A DNA stretch of 64,000 nucleotides, taken from assembly GCA_023014365.1 (NCBI GenBank), contig JAEBUN010000001.1:2914001-2978000 (forward strand), read 5' to 3'. Position 1 is the stretch's first letter; each line of letters starts with the position of its first letter. The notes below the pieces were generated by a model. It was given only the letters and a program-made list of their open reading frames with translations. It was not told the DNA's origin and searched no databases. Source of the DNA: Lepiota brunneoincarnata. Taxonomy: Eukaryota; Basidiomycota; Agaricomycetes; Agaricales; Agaricaceae. Shown here piece after piece: positions 48,777-59,582 of this stretch. The translations under genes were made by a program, and so were the position numbers.

Positions 48777-49629
48777 CTATTGTGACTCTCCTGGGTATGC
48801 GACAAAGGGTTTCATCCGGCTAATCATAGACTCTGTGTCAATGGTGATAGCCAAACTGATACCAGCCCAGACCAGCAGCTCGAGGTAGGTGCCTATAGGA
48901 GTTCGCGCCACGGCGACCAGTACACGCCAAAAGTGCTGCGGTGCAGCAGCAACACACTGAACAGGCCGCACAGTGGGCGCATGTCCCAATAAGCCAGTCC
49001 CCCCCAACGACATTGAAGTATGGGACAATGATAATCCTATAGATTGCGAGGGACGCCCTGCGAAGCGTTGAGCTCGTCACCGCAACATCGTGGCCCAGGA
49101 TACGAAGGGGAACTGGTAGTCGAGGTGCACATTGTGAGGCAGCACCAAATGTATCCACCGTCTTCCAAAACCACAAACCAAATGCTCCAAGTATAGAAAG
49201 ATGTAGGCTGCCAACGAAGAAGGTCCAATTGGAGTGCTTCACATCCTCTCGGACAGATTCTTGCGCTCCTTTTTTATTCCCTCGCAAGAGGGTGATCGCC
49301 CTATATCCGAGTAGCTGAAGGCATATAAAAACGTTTATGCTGTTCACCCAACCAAGGTTGAGAATGATGACTGGATGGTACGTGCTCATTCCATACGTAG
49401 CGGCTTGCACAAACGCTGAAAGTAGCAACGCACAAGCAGTCAGAAGGACCGATGCAGCCTATGCCTCCACAAGCCGCAATTCCCTCCGAGAAATCTTGGC
49501 ATCCCCCATGACAACGAATGCCAGGAGGATAGTATAGTTCTGGACATATATGGCGACGTGCACACCGATGCCAGCGATATCGGGGTTGGCCGCTATGCAA
49601 TCTTTGACAAGCTAGGCGACGTCTGACAT
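48777..49629 (-). pseudogene. Polytopic membrane protein, tandem copy B (in-frame stops)
   Basis: Paralogue of copy A in the same orientation. It begins MSDVA then TAG, continues LVKDCIAANPDIAGIGVHVAIYVQNY, and has a second TAG after LVEA (near 49460). The following AASVLLTACALLLSAFVQAATYGMS to GAFGLWFWKTVDTFGAASQCAPRLPVPLRILGH segment is open. A stretch near 48900-49010 differs from copy A and shifts the frame, yet LVWAGISLAITIDTESMISRMKPF returns at the 3' end. Two stops by substitution make real decay more likely here than in copy A. Confidence 0.65.
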
Positions 49630-50395
49630 TTCGATATCTCTGTAAGTTGAGTACGACAGATTGGAAGAGGGAGCCGTACAGTGAACAACACAGTGGATAG
49701 AAAGGCAGGACTTGGGATCGATAACGCCCGGCACTCATCGCAGATAAGGGAACCCAGCTTGAGGTGACATGTCAAATGGAAGATTTGCATCACTTCGGCA
49801 GAAGACAGCTGACGGGCGTCTACATGGATGGCATGTACCTTGTTCGCGGGTGTCTATCGCACAAAGCTTTTCTTGTTAGCCGCACTTACTAGTGACTTCG
49901 TCTGTGTGGTTTCGACAACCGGATCAAGCCAAGGCCTTTATAACGAGCGCCGTGCACCCTCTCATCAACCATCTGGCAGTGTCGTTCGAACTTGGTTGAA
50001 TATTGGTATATGGGGGAAATGAAGAGTCTTCCGGCCTAAGTCTGTTGTAAATGGTCTATGAGCTGGCTGCCGCTTGCTATGAGTACCAGAGGAAGAGGCG
50101 AAAGAAAGAGTGTGGAATTGCGCCACGACGGGAGGCTGAGTCGTTCGTTGCCTCTAGCGGCCTTCCTTTGCTGGCCTGGTCCGACTCCTGCTACACTGTA
50201 TAGTGGAGCAGGTCAGCCGCCTGCGGTCAATGGTGCTTTTCTGGGTGGAGTTTCACAGTGCTCAGCGCATCTGCAGCAACGAAGGAATTAAAATATAAGA
50301 ACTGACGTCAAGTGGGGCTCGAAAACCCCCTAATCCCGCTTGCCAGTGATCACCGTGGACTTTTTGCGCCTAACAGACCAGCAGTAACGTGAACT
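49630..50395. other. Divergent intergenic region
   Basis: About 770 nt without recognised genes; it contains the upstream region of the GFA-domain gene. Confidence 0.4.
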
Positions 50396-50999
50396 ATGAG
50401 GTACACAGGTTCCTGCTACTGCAAAGAAATTCAGTACGAGATAACCGTGGACTCGCCGGAGGAGGGTAGAACGTCAATATGCCACTGTGAGAATTGCCGG
50501 GTGTGTGTGTGTGTGTTCTTGACCGCCATGTACCCCGTTTGACAGCACTCGGTCACGATGCACTGTTCACAACAGAGATGGACAGGCTCTGCGTTCGGGA
50601 TAACTACCAAAATACCTCGGGAGGCATTCAAACTGACCAAAGGAGAAACAATGAAGCATGTATCGGATAACGGTGGCAGCAAGCTCTTCCGCGAATTTTG
50701 CGGGACTTGTGGCTCTGGAATTTTGGAGTATGGCGTGAGTGCCCCTCCTCAGATTGGCTCCGAGTCGGCTTATATGCTCAGACACTGAAACCCGCAGGAG
50801 AAAGCCGCAGACAAGTTCCGTTACGTAGCTTATGGCACTCTTGACCAACCGCAGTTGTTTCCTCCTAAAGGCGAGTTCTTTTGCAAATACAAAGAAAAAT
50901 GGATGCCGGAGATTCCAGGTAAAGGAGGTTGTATCGAATATCAGTACCGTCGTTAAAAATCCAACAGATGTCTTCAAAAAGCAGGAAATCAAGGAATAG
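50396..50999 (+). CDS. GFA-domain (glutathione-dependent formaldehyde-activating-like / CENP-V) protein
   Basis: Small zinc-binding protein; the family includes S-hydroxymethylglutathione synthase-like proteins, though most fungal members have no proven substrate. Four exons join in phase: 50396-50500, 50576-50734, 50798-50918 and 50968-50999, giving 138 residues. The zinc-ligand cysteines appear in the family pattern: GSCYCKEIQYEI, then CHCENCR, then FCGTCGSGI. The central TGSAFGITTKIP segment and C-terminal AYGTLDQPQLFPP complete the fold. The donor of intron 1 lies inside a GT microsatellite (50501 onward). No frame break. Confidence 0.88.
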
Positions 51000-51169
51000 G
51001 CAGTTCAAAACTGTAGAGTAAAGGCACTGGAGGTCCGGACTTTAACTTAGACGCAGGAAATGAATCTGTAAATTTGCGGTACATGTATAACATTCGGAAG
51101 CAAGAGAGGTCCTCACCTCTGGATGAGTAGGGCATTTTGCTGGTCCACCATGTTAATGAGGTCATTGGC

Positions 51170-51880
51170 TTCACGCAAATATCCTCCCAATAAAGCGCGA
51201 TGACTTATATCAAGACCGTATGATCCTCGTCGGTGCCGGTCAGTGTTGTTGTGCAAGTTCATGAATTTGATGCGGCGCCCTACTTCTGAATGGCACAGCA
51301 CTGGTGATTTCCGAGAATGGCCTCTCTTCGCTCCCTTTCTCACTCAACCCCATCCCTCTTGATCACCTGGCTCGCCCCAAAATCACCTTCGTTGACTCCG
51401 AGGTCCCCACTGCCAACATTGCTATTGCCGTCGAGTGTCGGCTTGAGCTCATCCGACCACTTCCCGATGATTCCGATCATTCTAGTGGCATCCTTTTTTG
51501 AAATAGGAGGCATCTGTTCAAGTGACAGGTTGATAGGATTATTTTCGGCATCGAGCTATTTGCCGACCAACCCGATACTGCTGGAGGTGAATATCCCATT
51601 GGAACCAGCACACCGAGAGCTACGTGAGACTGTCTCCTCAAAATCGCATATTGCATCAACACGATGCCTCGTGGCGCAAAATATGGTGAGACTATGGACT
51701 ATGGGTATGATATATGTGTTTCTTGACTCTTATCATGAGAGCAGACCTCTCGATTCAATTAACGGAACAGTTGACCAGACACGGAGATTGCTCCCTGGGC
51801 GGTGATAACCTCATCTTGAGTGGGCGAGAGGAGGCTGTTAAGTATCACTTGATAAGGGATGGTGAGACCGGATTTAATTT
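51170..51880 (+). pseudogene. Truncated duplicate of the MPP-beta gene
   Basis: Sequence at 51176-51240 (ATCCTCCCAATAAAGCGCGA, GTATGATCCTCGTCGGTGC) and 51310-51485 matches the MPP-beta gene at about 45300-45610 at nucleotide level, including NPIPL.HLA.PK..FV.SEVPTANIAIAVE. Internal deletions, frame shifts and lost flanks leave no usable frame. From 51490 the likeness (a piece near the FGNWDR region) fades and the right limit is a guess. Parent and relic are in the same orientation about 6 kb apart. Confidence 0.75.
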
Positions 51881-52379
51881 CATGACCACCAACAGAACTC
51901 GGAGGATTGGCTGATAGCGACCGAAGAAGTTGGTGGTCTCAAATATCCCTACTCGTTGACATCTTAGGATACCTAGGCTCTTTGTTCACGATAGTCAACT
52001 GCCCGGCTAATTATGCACTTAGTCACCCTAGTTCGTTTGAAGAAGTCAGGGAACCCCAGAAACTGTCCTTCTTTCCTCGCCAAAGAATACTGCATATGCA
52101 AATGTAATAATTCGAGATATCAAATTACGTGCAATCAGGGTAGGCTCAACAGTTCAAACACACCACGGGTCGACGGACAGACATGGGGCCCTCCCTGCAA
52201 TTAACACACAAAATCACTAACTAGTCCCATGCTGCTATGCTTGCCAGTTCGATACGGACAAACAGGGACGGCCCTGTGGCTCCTGAGGCTGGTAATCGTG
52301 GATGGCAGTGTCGACGTGGGAATGCATGGTTGGGTTGGTGGGTGCTAGCATCGTGTGCTCCATTGTTGACTGGCGTGTC
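51881..52379. other. Left flank of the tandem repeat cluster
   Basis: No gene-like frame and no clear likeness to the following units. Confidence 0.4.
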
Positions 52380-54590
52380 TGAGAGGGGCGACAACGGAGC
52401 GCCAGGACCAGGAATTGTGGCAATTGTTTCGGACTACGGGAATCAACAAGTCCCAGACTTACATTTCGACAGCTCCCATGCCCCTACAATTTTATAGATC
52501 TCCTGCATGCGGGAAGCCATCGATGAATCAGAAAGAAGGGTCTGCCCACAGAAAATCAAATTAAGATCATCATCAAACTTCTCTTAAGGCGGTTGCCAAT
52601 GTATCACCCATGGAGCGTGGCTTTCCTGGGACGGTTATATGGAAGGAATGAAGAGAACACTACATCAGAAAGCTACCCCCTACAGCTGATTGCAAACAGA
52701 TACAGACAATTGAATCCCTTGTGAGCCATGTGTAGCGCTTGGTGGGGCCAAACAGTTGACTCGGATTAGTAGCTGTACTGAAATTGGACATGCAGCCGAC
52801 GAATACGCTATCAGCTCGTCTCTGCATTGGTCGTCACACTTTGATGTTAAGAATGATCATTTATCCACTCTAACACGGATGACCGGACATCCAACCCAGA
52901 TGCATGCAATCACTCAGCAGCAACGAAGTAAGTGAGTTCCATGTCATGTGTAACACCATGAAGCCGTTCAGCCAAGAACTGGCATTTTCGGCGCGTCCAT
53001 TTTTTCCAACCACTCTAAGAGTGGAAGGCACCAGAATTTTGTCGCCGGGTGGCTCTCAGGCCACCCTCCTGATCAGTTCCGCCCGCCCCCCCCCCCCCTG
53101 AAGTACGACTGTTACAAGTACTACATCTCTGGTTTCCGGTGTCCCCGACCTGAACAGCCACCAAGTTGGACACACGTATCTACAGTATATAAGCTGGCGA
53201 ATCCTCAACCATCATGTAATTGACAACTGACAACAAGCTACCACTGTCCTTTTACCTTCCAAATTCTGTCCCGACAGACAGAACCGAGCCATCTCTAAGC
53301 TAAGGGCGGCCACCAATTTAACAACCGAACACAAGGTCAATATGGGAGACAATTCCAGCAAACCCAAGGTATGCTTAAACTTCCTGATGTCCAAGCTATC
53401 GTTGCTAATGTGAAGGGGGTAGTCTACTACCACTAGTCAGCCCAAAAGCTCTAGTAACGTATGGCTGAACTTATCCCTATTCCCGCCTATTTTTCCTGAT
53501 GACAGTCTGACTCACAGGTAGGAAATGGAAACCCAGCCCCCGGCTCCTCAAAAAAGCAAGGAAAAAAGTAGGAGAAACGTTCCGCATTAAGAGAGCGAAG
53601 ACGACTGACTACCTACGTCGCGGTTTGATAGTGGGGAACCTAAGGTATCTCTGAACCTGCCTATGTCCAAATTGTTGTTGTTGACTAGGGTGGTAGACTA
53701 ACGGGGGTTCGTCTGGAACAACTAAGGGCGAGGTATGACTGAACCTATCGTTATTCCTGACCGTTTTCCCTGATGACAATGACAACAGAAGATGGACAAG
53801 CTAGTGGGGGAAGATGTTTACCGGGACATCCTTTTTTGACAACAGCAGTCGGAAATGCTACTAGATGATTCCGTTTACCGATCCTTACTTATGAGTCCAG
53901 GGTAGCCAACACGCGTCGAGCTCGCGCACTCTCGTCTTCCCTACATCCTGTTCTGTCTTGCCATCCTACTCTATGGCCACCCGCATTTTACCATCTATTG
54001 TTCCCTTCTGCATAAATAACACGCCACCTCGGTTCTCGCACATATCTCGAGTGACTGAGATAATACGATTACACATTGGTGGGTTGTAACCCCGGTGACT
54101 CAACAAATGAAGCAATGATTGCGGACTAGAATCGTCTGCGCTCAGCTCCAAGGTAAGGTGCCTGGTGGCAAAGCCGGCCCCTGGCCGGTCGGGAACTGGT
54201 ATTTTGTATGTCCATACTGTAGTAGATGAAAGCCTGTAGGCTCACTAGTATCAAGGACTCATAAGGTCACATGAATCCTGAGTGGTCCCAATAGTCTATT
54301 CGGATTGGAGGCAATATGCGTATTGAGTGAGAGAAGAAGAAGATTAGATTGCTTACCTTGGTGTTTGTTATTTATCTAATGGTTAGTACAATCGTTGAAG
54401 GCCGTGCTTACAGCAGAGTGGAATGACAGTTTGGATGAGCTCTGATACCTCACATTTGACTGGGGCAGACCATATCATTTTCTGACGACATGCATATGAA
54501 GCTAATTCTTGTGTCTTTTTTTTTTTTTTTTTCCAAAAGTCGAGCTGAAGGGGAGCTAGGAAAACTTGGCCCATGTGGGAGGAATGACAG
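52380..54590 (+). repeat. Tandem unit 1 of the intron-conserved family
   Basis: About 2.2 kb, clearly alike to unit 2. In order: an open frame block (52380-52494, GAPGPGIVAIVSDYGNQQVP), a spacer with GACATGCAGCCGACGAATAC, TATA box 53186-53193, a leader, exon-like 53342-53368 (ATG...AAG), intron-like 53369-53517, exon-like 53518-53644, intron-like 53645-53788, and a third segment from 53789. Exon 1 plus exon 2 read 26 codons (MGDNSSKPK | VGNGNPAPGSSKKQGKK) to TAG at 53569-53571. Further right, 54107-54200 (AATGAAGCAATGATTGC, CCAAGGTAAGGTG) recurs in the other units. Confidence 0.7.
53342..53571 (+). CDS. Hypothetical 26-residue product of tandem unit 1
   Basis: Two exons, 53342-53368 and 53518-53571, with a phase-0 intron of 149 nt (GTATGC...CACAG) whose sequence is conserved in the other units. 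The product is basic and rich in Gly, Asn, Pro and Lys. No signal peptide, no known family. TATA box 156 nt upstream. It may be a remnant or non-coding. Confidence 0.25.
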
Positions 54591-56530
54591 CATGTGGAGC
54601 ACCAGGACCAGGAGTTGTGGCAATTGTTTCGGACTACGGGAATCAACAAGTCCCAGACTTCCATTTCGACAGCTTCCATGCCCCTACGATCTCCCGTATG
54701 CGGGAAGCCATCGATGATCGGAAAGAAGGGTCTGCCCATAAAAAATTAGATTAAGATCGTCATCAAACTTCTCTTAAGGCGGTTGCCAGTGTGCCACCTT
54801 GTGCCACCCATGGAAGGTGGGTTTCCCAGGGACGGTTATATAGAAGAAATGAAGAGAACACTACATCAGAAAGTTACCTTCCGCTAATAAAGGATCCCCA
54901 CAGCTAATTGTAAAACGGATATAGACAATTAAATGTCACGTTTAGGGCTTGGGAGGGCCAAAGAGTTGACTCGCACTAGTAGCCGCACTGAAATCGGACA
55001 TGCAGCCGACGAATACGCTATCAGCTCATTTCTGCATTGCTCGCTCTACTCTAATGTTAAAATGACCATCTATCCAATCTGACACAGATGACCGGACATC
55101 CAACCTAGATGCATGCAACCATCCACCAGCAACGAGCAGGTGAGTTCCACACTATGTGTAATACCCACAAAACCGTTCAGCCGAGCACTGGCGTTTTTCG
55201 GCGCGTCCATATTTTCCAACCACTCTAAGACTAGAGGCACCAGAATTCACCGCCAGGCGGCTCTCAGACTACCCTCCTGGCCAGTCCTGCCCCCCTGAAG
55301 TACGACTTTTGCAAGTACTACATCCCTGTTTCCGGTGTACCCTGATCTAAACATACCATCAAGTTGGACCCTCGTATCTACAGTATATAAGCTCGCGAGC
55401 CCTCGGGCATCATGTAATTGTCAACTGATAACAAGCTGCCACTGCCCGTTTGCCTTGCAGATTCTGTCCCAACAGACAGGACTGAACCATCTCTAAGGGC
55501 GACCACCAATTTAACAATCGAACACAAGGTCGGTATGAAAAAGATTTTTGACGCCCTCAAGGTATGCTCAAACTTCCCAATGTGCAAGCCGTCGTTACTA
55601 ACGTAGGTGGCGGTCTGCTACCGCCAATCAGCCCAAAAGCACTGGTAAATCAAGTAGCATATGGCTTAACCCATCTCTGTTCCCATCTATTTTCCCTGAT
55701 GATGGTCTGACCCAAAGCCAGGACAAGGACAAAAACAGGGGGCTCTCCACGTCAGGCTTGGTAGCAGCGACCCTAAGGTATCTCTGAACCTCCCTATGCC
55801 CAAACCATTGTTGCTGACGTGTGTGGTAGACTGATGGGGGTTCGTCTGGAAAGGCTAAGAGCTCAAGTGATGTACAACTAAATCTATCGTTATTCCCGCC
55901 CGTTTTTCCTGATGATGATGACCAACAGCAGTCTGGAACGACATCCCCCACGGACGAGGCTTGGAAATACGTTCATTTTGGATAACAAACACGCGTCGAG
56001 CCCATCGCAAACCACAGGACTCGCAGGTCAATGTGTTGAGCATGCATCACTGCTGGTCCGCAATGCACTCTTCTCTACATCATGTTCTAGCTTATTATCC
56101 TACTCTATGGCCACTTTTTGACCAGATATAGTTCTATTCTGCGGAAATAACGCCCCTTTTCCAGACTGCCACCTCAGTTCTCGCGCGTATCTCAAGTGAC
56201 TGAGATAGTATTATTACATGTTGACGGGTTGTGACCCCGGCGACCCAACAAATGAAGCAATTATTGCTGACCGAAATCATCACCTGTGTCTTGCTCCAAG
56301 GTAAGGTGTCTGGCCAGCCCCTAGCCAGTCAGGAACTGATGTTTTGTATGTCACAGGTGACTGGGGCAGACCGTATCATTTCTGACGGCATACATCCTTA
56401 GTCTTCTTTTGTCCAAATGAAGGGGAGCTAGGCCGAGCCTGAATAACTTTGATGACTCATCACTGATTCGTAGGATGTGACTGCATGTGACCATCTGAAC
56501 CGCCCACGTCAGTAGAAGTACCTATCGTAC
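54591..56530 (+). repeat. Tandem unit 2 of the intron-conserved family
   Basis: About 1.9 kb. It opens with the same block as unit 1 (54596-54756; GAPGPGVVAIVSDYGNQQVP, here continuing into a longer frame to 54754) and then follows unit 1 through the TATA box at 55384-55391, leader, two intron-like segments (55562-55717 and 55778-55928) and the right-hand block near 56250-56340. A T18 run lies at about 54514-54532. Exon-like segments differ from unit 1 far more than the introns or leader do. Confidence 0.7.
55535..55985 (+). CDS. Hypothetical three-exon 47-residue product of tandem unit 2
   Basis: Exons 55535-55561 (27 nt), 55718-55777 (60 nt) and 55929-55985 (57 nt) are all in phase 0 and read without a stop to TAA: MKKIFDALK | PGQGQKQGALHVRLGSSDPK | QSGTTSPTDEAWKYVHFG. 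Introns of 156 and 151 nt start GTATGC and GTATCT and end CAAAG and CAACAG. This is the only unit in which all three exon-like parts join into one frame; exon 2 is shorter than in its sisters, which removes their TAG. No signal peptide, cysteines or CaaX end. Coding status unproven. Confidence 0.35.
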
Positions 56531-57440
56531 ATACCTGATGGACCCACCTAGCTACAATAGATAAGCCGGCGTGTCCTCAAGCATCATGTAATGGTCAACT
56601 GACAACAAGCGCCACTCCCCTCTGCCTTCCAAATTCTGCCCCAACAGACAGGACCGAACCATCTCCAAGTCCAGCTTGTGCACCAAGATGCCGTTCCAGC
56701 AGATTCGGGGTATGCTTAAACTTCCCGATGTCCAAGCCATCGTTACTAACGTGAATGAATGTCTGCTACCGCTCATCAGCCCGAACCACTAGTGAATCAA
56801 GTGGCGTATGGCTTAACCCATCTCTATTCCCGCCTATTCCCCCTGATGATAGTCTGACTCATAGGGAGGAAATGGAAAACTAGCCTCCCGCTCCTCAGAA
56901 ACTCTAGGACCAAGGTAGGAGAAATATTCCGCATTTAGAGAAGGAAGGCGGCTAACTACCTCCGTCGCGGTTTGGTAGCGGTGAACCAAAGGTATCTCTG
57001 AACCTTCCTATGCCCCAATCGTTGTTGCTGACTTGGGTGGTAGACTGGAAGATCGCCTGGAAAGACGACCGAGAGCCCACTTTACGTATGACTGAAACTG
57101 TCATTATCCCTGCCCGTTCCCCCTGATGATGATTAGCAGTCGTTGAGAAGGCAGGACACCACAGAGAAAACGAAGGGTGACGTTACTGGGGTTTCTTATT
57201 ATTACCCCCGAGACCCAACAAATGAAGCAATGATTGCTGACTGAAATCATCACCTGTGCCCTGCTCCAAGGCAAGGTGTCTGGTGGCGAAGCCAGCCTCC
57301 AGCCAGTCAGGGAACTGGTGTTTTGTGTGTCCATGTTTCCAATCACAGTAACAATAGAAGTACCAGGGCTTCATTACTAGGTGGCTCTCGTAGGGACATA
57401 CAGTGCACTCTGACCTGAACACATGATCCTTGGACCCACA
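56531..57440 (+). repeat. Tandem unit 3 of the intron-conserved family
   Basis: Shorter unit lacking the left block. The TATA is degenerate (ATAGATAAG near 56558). The leader with CATCATGTAATGGTCAACTG is followed by exon-like 56688-56709 (MPFQQIR), an intron from 56710 to 56864, exon-like 56865 to about 57000, an intron to about 57138, and the right-hand block at 57222-57330. In one phase exon 2 reads to TAG as in unit 1; the phase set by exon 1 gives another frame ending TAG at the CGCATTTAG site. Confidence 0.65.
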
Positions 57441-58960
57441 TATCCATGGCATATAAACTTCAAGCATCATATAATTGTCAGCAAGCGATCTCTACCCCTT
57501 TGTCTTCCAAATTCTATCCCAACACTGACAGGACCGAGTCATCTCTAAGTCCAGCTTATGCACCAATTTGGCAATTGAACGTAGGGATAACACGAGTCCA
57601 AGTTCCCAGACCAACACCAGCAACCCTAAGGCATGCCTGTACCCCCCTACTACCGAGCCTTTAATGACTAAAGCAGGTGAAAGCGTACTACATCAAACGG
57701 CACTAGCAAGTTGGGTGGGATATGGCTGATCCTATCTCCATTCCCGCTCATTTCCCTGATGATAATGATGGAAACGGAAAACCAACCCCAAAACCCGCAA
57801 AACAATCAAAGTAGGAAAGGTTTTCTGTATTTAGCAAACAATTAAACCCACGTCGTGGTTTAGCAGCAGTAAATTCAAGGTATGCCTGAATTTCCCCATG
57901 TCCGAATCATTGGTGTTAACCTGGGCGGGAGAATCTCACTAGCTTTTCCAAGCGCATTTGCAGGGTTTTCACCGTATGACCAAAACCTTCTCTATTCTCA
58001 CTTGTCTTCTCTGATGTTGATGACCAACAGCCGCGCCCTCTTTCTCAGGAGCAAAAAGAGGAGATTTCTAAAACATCTGGTTTTGACCTAGGAAGAACAA
58101 AAAAATAAGTAGATATGAATATATGCATTTATTATAAAATTGGTATAAGATGAAGAGATACGTGCCACTAAAAGTAACCTGTATGTATTCTGCAGGGACT
58201 TGAGTTAATAATGATTTTAACTCACATCGGAAGTCTTCTCTTTCTTTCTTTCTCTCTCTTTCTTTTGTTTTATTTTGCTTTTTCTTTCACCTCGACGTCT
58301 CAGCTATCAGAGGTCATTCAGTTTACGTTCCCTCATTGTCTCACGTCGTCCCAAGTCCACGCGTTGAACGGTTTTATTTTAATCGCTCATTTTTGGTCTG
58401 TTTTCATTATACTAACTGCAGGATCTGGGTAGAAGCCCCTCCAACAGACGGACGCTGTTATGCTCGCATTACTAAACCCCCCAACACCCCAGTAATCATC
58501 CTTTCAGGGCTTCCTCATTAGCCCCTGTGACCCAACAGGTGGATCGGTGATTACTGGCTGAAATTATCTGTGCCCTGCTCCAAGGCAAGGTGTCTGGAGG
58601 ACCCCGGAAAATCCTTATAGAGGCCGGATCCCCTCCAGAAAAAAGCTTGTCCAAACCTGGAAGTTCCTATGCCCCTGATTTGTAAATTGGATCTGGCACT
58701 CTGGTGGTCCTACCCTTAATTTTGTCCAAATTTCACGGATGCGGCCTCTAAAAATTCGAAAAAATCACAATGGGAGCCGGTATCTTGATCCCCCAGCCCG
58801 AGTGCCGCTGGTGTGCCCATATTTCCAATCACCGTAACAATAGAGGTACCAGAACTGCATTACTAGATGACTCCTAGACCGCCGTCTTGGCCAGTCCTGG
58901 CCCCCTGAAGTATGACTCTCGACTCTGACCTGAACACATGGTCCTTGGACCCACATATCC
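57441..58960 (+). repeat. Tandem unit 4 of the intron-conserved family
   Basis: TATA at 57452-57457, the leader (CATCATATAATTGTCAGC), an exon-like part ending CCCTAAG at 57630 with a GC instead of GT donor, and intron 1 without its usual CTCACAG acceptor. Exon 2 has CCAACCCCAAAACCCGCAAA and TAG; intron 2 is from about 57881 to 58029, and a third segment 58030-58090 reads PRPLSQEQKEEISKTSGFDL. 58100-58500 carries extra AT-rich sequence, and 58600-58780 an inserted stretch absent from other units. Looks degenerate. Confidence 0.6.
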
Positions 58961-59028
58961 ACGGCATATAAACTTCGAGCATCATGTAATTGTCGACAAG
59001 CTACCTCTGCCCCTTTGCCTTCCAAATT
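58961..59028 (+). repeat. Truncated tandem unit 5, cut by a copia LTR
   Basis: TATA at 58967-58972 and the leader to CCTTCCAAATT match unit 4 almost exactly, then stop abruptly where the LTR begins (TGTTGAAC). The remainder of the unit should lie beyond the nested elements, outside the window. Confidence 0.7.
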
Positions 59029-59366
59029 TGTTGAACTGAGTAGAGTCAATAGTATCAGTGACACACTGATCACTAGTCACTAGCTCGAGTTGATCAACAA
59101 TCACTGATGTATTCACACGTTGTTAATAATAGTGTGATTTGATAAGCCCACTGATTTGGTCAAGTGTAAAGGTTCTTCGTATGTAACTCCCCTTCACATA
59201 ATAGGATTTGGCTAGTCTAAGGTCCCATCCTGTCAAAATGGACACGAGGCGTGAAACTCGGTGTCCACTAATTGACATCCCCAAGGGATGGGTGTACATA
59301 ACAACTAATTACTTATATATCATAATTCGTTACTAACTAATAAGTGATCTGTCACTTTATTTAACA
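59029..59366 (-). mobile_element. 3' LTR of a minus-strand Ty1/copia element
   Basis: On the minus strand it runs TGTTAAAT...TTCAACA, with TG...CA ends and TGTT/AACA inverted tips, 338 bp. It is preceded on that strand by a polypurine tract (GTCAGGGGGTTG, 59367-59379). The position after a copia pol end and inside repeat unit 5 supports the call. A target duplication cannot be checked because the other LTR is not in view. Confidence 0.7.
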
Positions 59367-59466
59367 CAACCCCCTGACAGAACACTTCTTTAATTTGTGT
59401 AGTGGATCACCAATGCACAACCCCCTGATCCACTCCACACCTTCACTTATCCAACTTCCTATTCCA

Positions 59467-59578
59467 TCATTTCCTTAAACCTATAAGATCACAGAACTTC
59501 TCCACCTTGACTCGGGCAAGAGGTTTTGTAAGCAGATCAGCTGGCATGTCATCAGTAGACAGGTGCTCAAGCTGTAGC
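59467..59578 (-). pseudogene. C-terminal tail of copia Pol (RNase H end), truncated
   Basis: The minus strand reads QLEHLSTDDMPADLLTKP, then LARVKVEKFCDLIGLRK and TGA at 59469-59467. The DMPADLLTKPL motif is the typical end of Ty1/copia polyprotein. The 5' remainder is cut off at 59578 by the gypsy LTR. Confidence 0.8.
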
Positions 59579-59582
59579 TGTT

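Noticed and set aside
54510..54535. T18 run as the poly(A) tail of a minus-strand retroposon
   Set aside because: The run lies inside unit 2 with unit-like sequence on both sides and no reverse-transcriptase or processed-gene sequence attached.
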